Shown: positions 11,126 through 22,269 of the stretch, piece by piece
Layout of the letters: each line of letters begins with the position of its first letter
Position numbering within the stretch: the first letter of the stretch is position 1
Source of the DNA: Eumeta japonica
Taxonomy: Eukaryota > Arthropoda > Insecta > Lepidoptera > Psychidae
Reading direction: 5' to 3'
Assembly: GCA_005406025.1 (NCBI GenBank)
Contig: BGZK01001403.1
Coordinates: 62,001 to 126,000 of the forward strand
Length of the DNA stretch: 64,000 bases
Notes under the pieces: model-generated
Told to the model about the DNA's origin: nothing
The model's database searches: none
What the model saw: only the letters and a program-made list of their open reading frames with translations
Position numbers and translations under genes: made by a program

Positions 11126-12690
11126 CTACCATTGATAATGCACGATGGACTTAAAGAAAATCACTGGACTGTTTGTATATAAACTATTCCCTATTCTGAA
11201 AATTTAGTCATGATTCTTTCAAAATGATTATTGAACAATTTTTGCATAGAATTGATTAAAAACGATTTTTACAAATTTATAATTTATACCATTTAATCGA
11301 ACTATTTTATCCAAAGAAGTTATATAGGCTTTAAGGCATTTTTTTGTTAAAAAGGAACATGAGTTCATTATTCATCTTGTTTAATAACAAATACAAATAT
11401 CCTCGCATTGTATTAAAAATTATAATGATACTTCGAAATAATTTATTCTTAGTACATTTTTCGCCTTAGTTATCATTTTTATTTATTTTACGAGACTATC
11501 TTTTTTAAAATGGAAGAAAATAATTTTTAAACATTCCCACAAATGTTTCTGTATGTAAATTGAAAAAATATAGAAGTACCTATTTTGCTTCTATTGCAAA
11601 AGCAAAACAATCTTCATAGCAGGATAATTAATAATATGTATTTAACTTATTTACAAAGATGTCGGTAATACGGCAAATGGTCTTCTTATAAAGAAATAGA
11701 TAGAAAGCGACTATTAATTCGTGACCCCAGTGGGCATGTCTAAGACATAAAATCGAAATTAACCATAATTCCATTGTTGTTAATAAATTTTATTTCTCAC
11801 ATTTTCACGTGAAAATATTAAGTATAAGTTCTATTTTGGGTAAGCGATAAGTACCTACCTACCTTAAATGTTATTGGATACGGTGAGATTATACGAAGCC
11901 TCATTAAAAGTTGCACAATGCCTCTCACGGTCCGCATGGCAACGTCGAGGAAAACTTCAAGTGTAGACCGACAAAAGATCACATCAAAGATTAGACAGCA
12001 ATCTCGGATCCTCTAGAACTGCCAAAAGTATTTGGACGTTAGTCAGACCCATAGATAAATTTATATGTTTCCTATAATTTTATTTCGTTCCTATGCAATT
12101 TATTTAACGGACGTTCGTTATTGCATTATTCTCTATATGCTTCGGGTTTTTATTAGTTTGGTAATAATTTCTGTTATCTATTCAGTATTTTTAGCTACCT
12201 GTATGTACAAAATGATATTGATTTTATTGTATCAGTTATAAATTACTGGATCTATCGTTAGGGGATTGTACTCATTGGACGTGGAATCATTTTTAATGGT
12301 TGTAGCTATATAATTTATGAATTCCATGAACTAATTATAATTTGTTTTTATTCATTTACTTTCATAACCCATAACGACTAACAAACCGAGCGGGTTACGG
12401 ATAAAAATAAATGCATTTAAAAATAATGAAATATTATAGATTTTAAGTTTAGTTGAAAACGTTTCATGGACGCCATTACATTTACTCTTATATAAAATTT
12501 TCTTACTAAAACGAATCATTCTAATGAAAATTGAATTTGAAATAAATACTTAATTTAAAGCTCATAATGTTCTAAAAAACTAGAATAACATAATTAGGAA
12601 GTGAAATTAATATTCTCAGTATCGTAATAAATCATAGCATTCGATTTTGAATAACGCAAGTGCATTGAAGTGTGCTTCATATCGTATCGA
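11126..12690. other. AT-rich non-coding, nothing recognised
   Basis: Ordinary background sequence. No repeat ends, exons or structured RNAs could be supported. Confidence 0.3.
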
Positions 12691-12769
12691 TTCACTCAGA
12701 AAAAGCGTTCTGCGAATTGGAGCCGAATAAGCGGAACCGGACACGTATGCAATACATATCCGACGGAAA

Positions 12770-13075
12770 CGCTGGCGTAGCGCGCCGCGCGGCGGCCGGC
12801 GAGCGGACTCGTTAGCGGCCTGAGCGGTGACCTAGATGTGCGACGTGACGTCGAGCGCTCTTCCGCCTGCCCACCTGGCCGCAAATAAAATGCTCCAATG
12901 GCAGCGCATAAGCGTGACAATTGGTTAAGTGTAATAACCAATGGAATGATGAGCGAGGCGGGGCCCTGCTGGCGCGGCGCCAGCAAGTCGCTGGCTGCAG
13001 TAGGCCCGGTGCATAGGCCAGAGAAGGCGGCGCGACTACTGCCTACCTTCATACACTGCACCTCGCACTCCCGTC
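12770..13075. promoter_or_regulatory. CpG-rich block with facing CCAAT-type sites
   Basis: A GC-rich segment contains CGCGCCGCGCGGCGG-type runs and an 8-bp inverted repeat ATTGGTTA/TAACCAAT (12920-12927 and 12935-12942), which is a pair of facing CCAAT boxes. An imperfect palindrome, GGCGCGGCGCCAGC, lies near 12971. Both strands read open for 70-120 codons here, but the products are low-complexity (R, P, S, A) and I see them as shadows of GC content. Best read as a regulatory block. Confidence 0.35.
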
Positions 13076-13089
13076 TCGGCTTCTTGACA

Positions 13090-14022
13090 CTTGTTGCATT
13101 TAACAGCTACTGTACTGAATAATGGAATTGATGGAAATTAATGTATTGTTAAAATCATAGACCATGTGAAATAATCTCATCAGTTCACAAGCTATTTAAA
13201 ATTTGAAAAAATCGCGCTAACAAAAAATGCTAAGTCGCGAACTTAATGTATTAAATTGCATCATTACATTCTTTTTCAGGATGTGCCATAAAACATGTTA
13301 AAAGGAATGAATTAAAGTAGTCATGTTTTCGACAAAACAACTAGTTAAGAAGTGTTTATTTATTGTACAAATCCATAAAAAATTACATTCTAAACCAAAA
13401 ATCATTTCTTTTAATTTGTAGCTATAGATGCTTCGGACTACGTCGAAGGCTGTAACACGAAACGTGTCTACGCTTATTTTCCAGACTAATCAAAGCCCCG
13501 AACAATTTAATGAAATGAAGAGCCTCTCGTGAAATTTATTGTTTGTATAGATCAAATCTTAATTTTACCGAGCTCAACTTTACCGTATTCCTCGCAAAAT
13601 AATATGTATTCTTACGAATCTTAGGTTATAAGAGACCAAAATAATACTGCAATAACGTAACTGTTAATATTAGACTTGACTATACTTATAGAAGATGAGA
13701 GTCTTATGTACGAGTATTGTAACACTTTTAGTATCGAGTTTATCCGTGCCGTTTAAGGCACAATGGATAACTTTTTATAGAAACGCTTTTAATGGGCCTT
13801 AATAATACTGAAATATTCACAAAAAAATGTAATTCAAATGTTTCTGAGTTCGCAAAAATTGCGACTGAAAATTTTCAATTTTCCAATTATAATCAATTAA
13901 AATAAAAAGAACGAAATCGTACATTTTTTGAAAGACACAAATTAAATCTGCTTTATTAAAATATGAATTTGTGTTCTGCAATAGTCTTCTTTCAAAATGT
14001 ATTTATTTTGGTATTATTGGAA
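13090..14022. other. AT-rich non-coding, partial inverted repeat
   Basis: TACATTTTTTGAAAG followed by ACACAAATT (13920-13946) has imperfect complements at about 13966-14000 (AATTTGTGT ... CTTTCAAAATGTA). This could be an old palindromic element end. Nothing else is evident. Confidence 0.3.
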
Positions 14023-14960
14023 ATGAAGGTAAGACAGGGTAGCGAGCAAGACGGGATAGTGGCTTTATATGACGAGACGACTGACTTATTAGGATCCCGC
14101 TAGTGCATACTATAGCGCCCCATGATATCAATCAGTTAAGCACAGTGACCGTCGCGAGAAGGCTAGATTTGTTACAAAAAAATTTAATTGCAAAAAAAAG
14201 GGTTTTTGTGATATTACTTGGCATCTTTGAATTTCATTTGGTTTGCGTTACATACCTAATTATCACAAGCATAGATATGGTGTAAAATTATTCCTAAGTG
14301 TTAACAGTCGCACCAACAAGTTAAAAGTTTTTCTTGTTTTCATATAGGCCATTTTTTTTAATAAATCGCAGGATTTCATTAGGAACACAAGGCCGAGATG
14401 GGATAAAAAGTACCCCATCTTGCCTCGTCGAAGTTTTAAAATGTTTAATGCCATATGGTTTCATGTGTTTCTGTTCCTTTTTTTTACAATGATGAAAAAT
14501 TATAAAAGAACAACAAATAGAAAAAAAAATTTTTAGAAGAGGCCGAGAAAAATGCGGTGGATGCGGTAACAGAAGGGAAAATGGGGTACATGTTAGCAAC
14601 AAAAACATTTTCCTTCTTTGAGATGAAGATACGGCACTTACACGTGAACTTTGTCATTTAAGTTGACGGATTTTGACGTATTATAATGACTACTTGCAAA
14701 ATTCTTAAAAAATGCATAAAGTTTCATCTCCCCATTTTACCGTTTAGGGAGAGGCAAGGTAGGGAGATGAGAGGTCATAAAAATTTTCATTGTTTTAAAT
14801 TTAATTATCAAACAAAAGCACCTAATCAACATTGATTATCAAAGACTAATTGCCAATGTTAATTATTAAATTAAAAAATCCTATAATAGAATAACATTTT
14901 TAGTTATAATTGTGTCTTCAAAGGTTAAGTACCCGGTCATGCCTCCTTCTACCTTATAAG
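14023..14960. repeat. Possible degenerate element with repeated purine-rich words
   Basis: Related phrases recur in both orientations: GGTAAGACAGGGTAG (14029), AAGACGGGATAG (14048), GCCGAGATGGGATAAAAAG (14392) facing TACCCCATCTTGCCTCGTC, GGGAAAATGGGGTAC (14576), and CATCTCCC ... GGGAGATG (14728 and 14762). The facing arrangement suggests remnants of an inverted-repeat element. I cannot name a family. Short ORFs here are not protein-like. Confidence 0.3.
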
Positions 14961-16015
14961 ACGTTTTAAAAAATATTTGTTCCGATAATGGGAAGTAATA
15001 TATAAACATAGAGTTCATATATTATATATAGATAATACAAGAAAAGAGTATTTTACGGAAATTTCAATTAATTACTCCATACGTCAAGGGCACTTAAGCC
15101 TAGTTAATACCGAAGTCTAACCTAACCTTCCCTAAGCCCTCGTGGGCTTGATCTTGGCCATCACCTTGGTCTTAACACTGACTATTTTACATTGCATTGA
15201 CCCTTCAGTTTTAGAGCAAGATATAGTATAGTATATACTCATGCTGTTAATATAAAAAAAAATGTGTCTGAAAATACATGAATACAATAAAATAATCGTG
15301 ACTGCCAGATTAAATTCTGTTTTTTATAAAAAAAATACAAATAATATAATTCCACAAAATGAATAACCGTAATTTGAATGAAAGGTAGAAGTGCCTATAC
15401 TTCAGTTGTATGGTCATTAGATTCTAATATAACAATTACACAAATCCTTTTTAAAATTACACCAATTAATGACGTCTTCAGGTATATAAAAAATTGAAAT
15501 TGTCAACAAACACTCAGAAAATTAGACTCATGCAAATACCGCTTAAAATCTGAATTTCATAGACTAAGAGAGATCAAGGTAAATCAAACTTAAAAGTCAG
15601 ATTTATCTTGATCTTTCTTTATGTTGATCTTGAATATACTGCTGCGTTTACAGAGCAATGTATTCAAGGATAGACTGTATATTCAATGAGGATAATTGGA
15701 TATTTTAAACACACAATAAATACATTACGTTGTATATTCTTGGAATTCTGAAGAAGTGTTATGGTACAGGAGAGTATCCTAGATTGATTGCTCATTAGCA
15801 TAAGACATTATAATACCTACGCAAATTTATATATAAGAGAAATATCACTCACTCAATTATCACGAGAGATCTTTAAAATTAGGTCAGAAATACGTCCGAT
15901 TGAAACAAAAATTAGTCTGATGATAGTTTGTATAAGGTAGGGATCTACTAAGAAAGTATTATTTAAAATCAATTTTCAAGTGAAGTAAAAGAGGGGTTCA
16001 ATTTTATATAAAACA
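14961..16015. other. AT-rich non-coding, nothing firm
   Basis: Includes a poorly defined pair of TCTTGATCT/AGATCAAGG words around 15567-15620. No features can be supported. Confidence 0.25.
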
Positions 16016-16019
16016 TTTT

Positions 16020-16365
16020 TATAGAGCGAGATATGACTATGAAATTTTATATTAATATTGCTTATTATAAATTGTGATACACGTTTCTCACAATGAGGGG
16101 GGAAGGGTTAACGGAATCAAAATTCGGGATCGGGAAAGAAATTCAGAACGGGACCGGGATCAAAAGGAAATGTCAGATGAGGATAAGGGTGAAGAGAATG
16201 ACCGGAATCGTATCAAAAACAGTGCCGGTGATAGAATCGAAAGCAGAAACGAGAATGGGTGTGATAGCGAGATCTTTCTATAATAAAATGTGAAAAATCT
16301 TTCTATAGATAAAATGAGAAAACACATTTTATATCTACGCGCGTAAAGCCGGGGCGGAAAGCTAG
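16020..16365 (+). mobile_element. Helitron-type 3' part with internal degenerate minisatellite
   Basis: The segment ends CGGGGCGGAAAGCTAG followed by T (16365/16366). This is the usual ending of lepidopteran LEP1-type non-autonomous Helitrons, which end CTAG before the target T. The GCGCGTAAAGCCGGGGC just before it is a decayed version of the terminal hairpin. The body (16115-16280) is a degenerate array of GGGATCGGGA-like words. It ends GCGAGATCTTTCTA, similar to GCGAGATCTCTAGA at 45133. Two overlapping ORFs of about 66-69 codons come from the repeat and are not genes. Confidence 0.7.
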
Positions 16366-16369
16366 TATG

Positions 16370-17925
16370 TTAATAAAATCGACCGTTACGTTATCACTGA
16401 TCTGCTTAACTTTATTGACCAAGTGGACCTTATAAGGAGTTACAAGAAAACATTTAATGAATGCCAAGGTATAAAAAGCAGTTCCATACACACATTTTAA
16501 GAATAATATTTTAGAATACAAAAATTTCTCAAAATTTTTATACAATTATTTGGTGCTTAAATACGACCTTTTAAGTATTTAAATACACAGACAAATATCG
16601 GACTCGATTTATTGAGACTTGTTTTAACACATTAGCAAAAGGCAAGTTGCTTGTACTCGGTCTCGAGCGACATCCGAAACGGAAGTCGAGTGGCCGAAAA
16701 GTTTCCCGAAATATTTTTGTTTTAATTTCGCCAGATGCTTTAGGATAGGCAGCGGGGCCGAGGCGCCCTCGCGCGGCGGCGGCTGCGCTACAACAAATTA
16801 AAGATCAAGTTTTCAACAAATTCGAATTTGAAGTTTTCTTTGAGATCGTCTTTCGGCGTTCCTGCATCCCCTAATGTAGATTTAATAAGGCTCATTTGAC
16901 GAGCTTTGCGTCTCTTCAAAGTGGCGGCGGGCTCTTGGCTGCGATGTAAAACGTTTGATTGCTTATTTTGAATGAGTATACTTATCCCTTGTTGGATTTT
17001 ATCTAATTTTTCCGTTAAATTGTAGCGATGTTTTAAGGAGAAACGTAAGAGTGGAATTAATTGTAGGAACGAAAACGAATTTGATTAGTTTGATTTAATG
17101 AAAATTTGATTAGACTAAATGATATTTACTAAGCTTCATTTTTTATTTAATACATATGGTATTGCTGGTTATTATGTAGTATGATTTGCTTTTATTATAT
17201 CGGATCCGTATATCGTATCCGTAAAACACGAAATGTAAAAAAAATCTTTTACATTTTCATTAAAGATTTATTTATGTGGAGATCAAAAATAAAACAAACA
17301 AAAAATGGATATTTTTTTATACCGTTATAGAAATTACCATAATCTGGATAAACACACTTACAGAAGATGCTTTCAAGTGATGAGTTTAGTATACAATTAA
17401 TAACGTTGTTGATATTAATAGGATAACTACCTACTCCACGCCATCAGTTACTACCATTCTTGATTATTCAGTTGTCAGCGGAGGCTTTTTTGTATTTCGT
17501 TCGGGTTGGCGATAATATTAGATTTACTTAACGATCTATTCAGTAGTATTACCAAAAATTAGCCTATCAGTTTATTCATTTATTCGGGCATTCTGCACGT
17601 AAAAAGGAATAACCGGATTTGGATGTAATTTTCACTAATATATATACATGTTAACCGAAATTCCAATAAATCCTTACATAGTACAAACACTGCAAGTGTT
17701 TACGAGTAGGTATGTGCCCTTCTTTTTGAGTTGTAAGTGGTTATTGAGTTATAAGCGCGTTTGTGCGCTTGTGACTCAAGAACCACTGATCTGATCTAAA
17801 ATACGTTATGTTATATACATAACAGGTTTTAATTTACATTACCTTTCGGCTTTTTCTGCCTGAATATAGAACGGATTCCTTATTTTTTATATCAAGTGGA
17901 CGAAAAACATCAATATCAGTATGGG
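16370..17925. other. Mostly AT-rich non-coding with one small GC-rich patch
   Basis: A GC patch at 16750-16792 (GCCGAGGCGCCCTCGCGCGG) and a moderately GC-rich flank to about 16950 stand out. The rest is background. No exon or transposon could be supported. Confidence 0.3.
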
Positions 17926-17929
17926 ATTG

Positions 17930-18165
17930 GAGTTGCGAGCAGGCCCGCAATTGGGCTCAAAAGCGAATACAAAATCATTTCATACTAATTTGCTAGTAAT
18001 TGGTATGTTTTCAGTGTGAGAGTATCTAGGCCTCTGGAGGAATTTGATGGGAATTTAATCAAGGGCAGAATCGATATCTAGAGGGCGGCTGTGAATCGGG
18101 ATCTAGACTAAGACTAAGATCGAAATCGAAAGTGGGACCCGGTCCGGTGATGATTACGATTACGG
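17930..18165 (+). repeat. Second copy of the GGGATYGGRA-like minisatellite element
   Basis: ATGGGATTGGAGTTGCGAGC starts a run of related words, later TGAATCGGGATCTAGAC, AAGATCGAAATCGAAAG and GGGACCCGGTCCGG. The words match those inside the Helitron piece at 16020-16365. No Helitron terminus is seen beside it. Confidence 0.5.
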
Positions 18166-19020
18166 GCACCTTCTGGAGGGATAACCCTGCACCGCAGTGT
18201 AGTGCTTGCAAGCTGTACAATTTACACCACTAATATATTTTTTAATTTATTTAATGATGGTACAGTGATATCTCTAGTTTTTCGATTTTTTATCCAGAGG
18301 ATTGTAAACATACACGTTTCTACATGTAAAAGCTTTTAAGAGTGTGTGTATGTATTATGTTTATATCCTATATATATAGAATCAGAGAGTTATATAGTAT
18401 GTTTATAAACTAGCAAGATCCGAATTTTTACGATACGTAAGCCATTTCTGAAAGTATAATACTACTAAGGCCGACAATATTAAATATATTTGTTAACAGT
18501 TTCCCATATAATTCCATGATAATTCTATGTCATGACACGCATAAATTTTAAATGCAGTTTGAAACATTATCTCAGAATGAAATAATACATAAAATAAATG
18601 CATCGAAAACAGAATACAATACGTTACAATTATGTGAAGTTCATATTTGTGGTAAAGGAGCTTAGTGTTTGGTGACAGAAACACTTTTCAGATAAACAAT
18701 ATAGTGGATGGGCAATTCGTTTAGTGGGCTGATTGCAACACTCATTTATAAAGAAAGGTGCCAGTGCATAATGCGTTTCTGGAGCTCAGACCAGAGAGAG
18801 CATTATTATTGGGATACTGACGACCCGACTAACATGATGGTAGCTTTTGGGATTTTAGATAAAACAGCTCCACGTCGAGGCTCGGTTCGATTGTAAAGTG
18901 GATTATGCCTCTTACTGAAGACCCAGAAAACCGCATAGGTGGCTTTGCCGGTTAAACATTACATTTTATTTACAAACCAAACTTGGGGCATATCTCACTC
19001 GGATCGCGATTACGTACGAG
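18166..19020. other. Non-coding, nothing firm
   Basis: A 62-codon open stretch at 18708-18896 has mixed composition but no recognised domain, splice partner or conserved motif, so I do not call it a gene. Confidence 0.25.
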
Positions 19021-19029
19021 GGGAGTCGT

Positions 19030-19315
19030 TTAAAAAAAGAGCACACGTCGGCGTCGTCCGCAGTGATCCGAGATAAACCGAGTGTATGAGACAGAGGGGG
19101 CCCGGCGCCGGCTTGGCAGGGTGCCTAGATTGCGGCGAGATGGGGCCTCCGCGACACGGCCGCGGCGCCCTTACGCGCGGGCCCGCCCCCTAATAAGAGC
19201 CCGGTGCAAATGCAGGCCATTCATAAGGAGAAACGACCGGCCGGAGCGGAGGATTTCGTGTTTTAGAGCATAAAAGGCGAGCGGAGTGCGCGTGATGTAC
19301 ACTCGTTCGGGTGCC
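19030..19315 (+). promoter_or_regulatory. CpG-rich block with a TATA-like box
   Basis: A GC-rich, CG-dense stretch ends with CATAAAAGGCGAGCGG (19270-19285), a TATA-like sequence. A possible start region, TGTACACTCGTTCGG, lies about 30 bp downstream. GTGCAAATGCAG (19203) resembles a POU octamer. No downstream coding exon is visible. Promoter identity is inferred from composition and spacing only. Confidence 0.3.
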
Positions 19316-19404
19316 TTCTAATGAGCGGGCATAAATCATGTTACAGTATGAGATCATGGGGCAGGTCGGACTGCGCGACTACTGTGTTAAAAAAAATGTA
19401 ATAT

Positions 19405-19575
19405 ACAATACAACGCACGAAACGTTGCCGCTCTGAATTAGCTACGAATGATATATTACGCGGGTATTACGCTCCCCGACCCTTTCTTCTTCTCCGCTGC
19501 GTTCATATTTTACGCCATTGCGACGCTTTCATGACGAACTTCACAGCGGCAAAGTTTTGTGCTTTGTAACTGTAA
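19405..19575. mobile_element. MITE-like element with about 35-bp imperfect terminal inverted repeats
   Basis: The left end (about 19408-19447, CAACGCACGAAACGTTGCCG then CTCTGAATTAGCTAC) is an imperfect reverse complement of the right end (about 19532-19573, GAACTTCACAGCGGCAAAGT then TTTGTGCTTTG). The right half, read on the minus strand, aligns over about 90 bp with 30870-30970, which shows it is a dispersed element. No coding capacity is present. Confidence 0.65.
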
Positions 19576-20369
19576 TCAGACTGGCGGTTCCTTGTTTATC
19601 TATTAGCCAGTTTGCTTAGCATGGAATAGTCGTGAAATGAATCAATCATTAAAAATTATGAATAAAATAAAAAGTTAAAACTTTGATTATATACGGTCAT
19701 TCCTTTCATATCAACACTATAAAAAACTAAGAAAGTTAAAGATATAAAGTTGGGTAAATAATTTATACGTTGTAACATTCCAAATCCTGTAATAATATTA
19801 GATAACCTAGGTAACATGCGAGTCTATAAGATAACACAAAATTATTTAGCTACGTTCTCTATAAGTTGTCCATTTAATATAGTTACTCATTTTTATACCA
19901 AGTTTCTATTACTGCGTATCACAAGGATATATTTTTTCAAAGTGTATCTGTTTGATATTGAGATATATCTACTATATTCCCTCCACGTTGTTTGGTTTTT
20001 GCGAGTTGGAGGGCTTTAACAAGCTTCGCTACGCATGCTCTACCAACATTCAGGATCGACAGGTTAACATGCCCTCTGAAAGAAGTTACAAGTGATTTAC
20101 AATTTAACTTAAATGAAAAACGCGTCAGCATTTCGGCTCATTTGGTTATGAATTACGTGCGATTATCTTACACGTTTTATAAATAGCGTTTACTAATCAA
20201 AAACCCTTATTTTAGTTTATTGATAGCAAACTGATAAAATAATTTAAATATATTTGTATACGATTACACAAACTTTAAATTGCTACGTCTTCATACGCAT
20301 TAATTAATTATTATTAATGATATACATATTATTATTACATTACATGTAGTATGTGTAGATATTATTCCT

Positions 20370-20401
20370 GTTACCAATAATACATATGTATTATTAGTAA
20401 C
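20370..20401. repeat. 32-nt loopless palindrome
   Basis: GTTACCAATAATACAT (20370-20385) faces ATGTATTATTAGTAAC (20386-20401) with one mismatch and no loop. The inner 20 bp are perfect. Confidence 0.8.
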
Positions 20402-21835
20402 ATAGCATGTAGTCAGGAAACAGAGATTAGTCCATACATTATTAGCTAGGTTTGCAACAGAATTAGTCGGGATTGTCGAACACGGGCACGCTGCGGGGAC
20501 TGGGCCAGTAATAGCGCTGATGACTATGGTGCTAAGTTAGCTACGTGTATTAGATTAAAGCATGCTGAGATATGCATAGACGGTTTTATTTAGAGGGTGC
20601 TTAGTGCCAGAACTAGAAACGCAGAGTGAATTACAATTAGTCTTTCTTTACGTGCTTATTGTCAAAATAGATCATCGTAAACGTAGTTCAAAATAATACT
20701 TTAAACTATACAACATTCGAAATTCTTGTAGTTTTTTTTTAATCAATCGTATTTGATGATAATAAAAAAAATTGAGATTTTATACGCAAGAATTCATTAT
20801 ACTACCTAAGAAGTACATTATATATTATGAACTTTTACCAAAGACCTTTTAATTCAATAAATTTCAATATAGATTCTTTTTCTATATATTATAGTTTTGT
20901 ATAAGCTCCATGAATGTCCATAAAGCTGAAGATATTTCTACTCTTTTACAAGACAACATTCTCAAAGTAAAAAATCGAATGAAATTGCTATTTCAAAGAC
21001 GATTAGAAAGTAAAAACAGAAATTGACATTTTACATTTTTATAAAACTTTTCGACGAGCCCTAAAATTCTTTTTGGACAAAAACGTAATTTTCACAAACA
21101 TAATAATTATCCCAAAACAAATGCATTTCGTATCAAATCGTGAAGTCAAAATACACTTATAATTTATTTTTTTATTAACATCGAACGATAAGTAGTTCAA
21201 TGGTTCGCAGTCGACTGGTTCTTGCAAATCGATTGCCTCCGTTTTAATTGAACAAGGGCGCATCTCGACCCCGTTTATCGCTGTCGTTTCCAGAAATCAG
21301 AACTGTAATTCAGACTTGAAAATAATTTTATTAGTAATAACTTATTATTAAGAATAATGTATTTATTTGTTTTGGATCAGTTCGTTTTCATATTGACTAA
21401 GGTACTTAATACTTTTATTTCAATAATAAAATTATTTCAAAATAATAACACATTTTTCTTATATAATTTTATAATCATGACAATGAACTCGTTCTAAAAT
21501 TGTTGAATTGTAATCATTCCAGAAACTTTTTAAAGCGTAAAACTGACCGCTCAGCAATTAGTAAATATTTCAAAGACAAAACCTAAACTAAACAAAATTT
21601 AGACTACTTTTTTCAATTATGCTAAATATATATAAGTAAAGTGAAAATTATAGACTCTGAAAACACGTATGTTCGCTTATACGTAGTGTTTGTTACCGCA
21701 ACTTTCATACATTCGAAGTCAAGCTATTGCATTCGTCCCCTACGTACGAACATACAATGACCATGACATTCTATTTTCCGAACGTGAAGATCTATATTAA
21801 GCTCAGTTCTTTCACACTTCGTATACATCAGCTTT

Positions 21836-21862
21836 AGTTGACAAGGAAAGACCTTGTCAACT
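21836..21862. repeat. 11-bp hairpin
   Basis: AGTTGACAAGG (21836-21846) and CCTTGTCAACT (21852-21862) are perfect complements around a 5-nt loop. The function is unknown. Confidence 0.7.
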
Positions 21863-22134
21863 ATCTCACCTCTCCTCTATTGTTTACTAACTCCCTTTAC
21901 TCTCTCATACATACTTATCACAAAGACTACTCCACCATTTGCTTTACGGATTCATGTACAAAAATACTCGATAAAAATAATATCATCATCGTAGTTTAAT
22001 AATGTAAAAATTTAAAAAAAAGTATATATCAATTTTAATTAACTTAATTTTGGATTCGCAATTCCATCAGTCACACAAGTATCGCTAATTGTAATACCAA
22101 CAGTTACAAAATCAAAGTTGTCATTCAAGCTAAC

Positions 22135-22265
22135 TCCCCGAGCCGGCACTCGTCACGAGGGCCACTGCGGGGACTTAATCATATAAAGGACAGATTAATT
22201 ATTCCCGGAGGAATTAATCTATTTCCAATCCCGCTCTAACGAGCCACAGATGGCAAGTTACCGTA
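22135..22265. promoter_or_regulatory. Candidate conserved block with a palindromic homeodomain-type site
   Basis: A moderately GC-rich segment holds AGATTAATT (22192-22200) facing AATTAATCT (22212-22220) around ATTCCCGGAGG. Each arm has a TAAT core and an AGATTA/TAATCT word like those bound by paired or Otx/bicoid-class homeodomains. The regulatory role is inferred. Confidence 0.3.
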
Positions 22266-22269
22266 CTAG

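Larger units (their letters stand above)
19580..22130. other. AT-rich non-coding with scattered palindromes
   Basis: Contains the 32-nt palindrome at 20370-20401 and the 11-bp hairpin at 21836-21862, listed separately. A GC-richer patch at 20460-20630 (for example ACGCTGCGGGGACTGGGCC) could be a conserved non-coding block. Nothing encodes a recognisable protein. Confidence 0.3.

Noticed and set aside
12696..13061. Minus-strand 121-codon ORF across a GC-rich block
   Set aside because: R/P/S/A-rich composition, open frames on both strands over the same GC block, no splice sites or known domain.
16074..16293. Two overlapping charged ORFs (R/E/D/N-rich)
   Set aside because: They are translations of the degenerate minisatellite inside the Helitron-type segment.
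20019..20060. tRNA-like words on the minus strand (GGTAGAGCATGCG and GTCGATCCTGAA)
   Set aside because: No acceptor stem or anticodon stem can be built around them, and the T-arm consensus is wrong.
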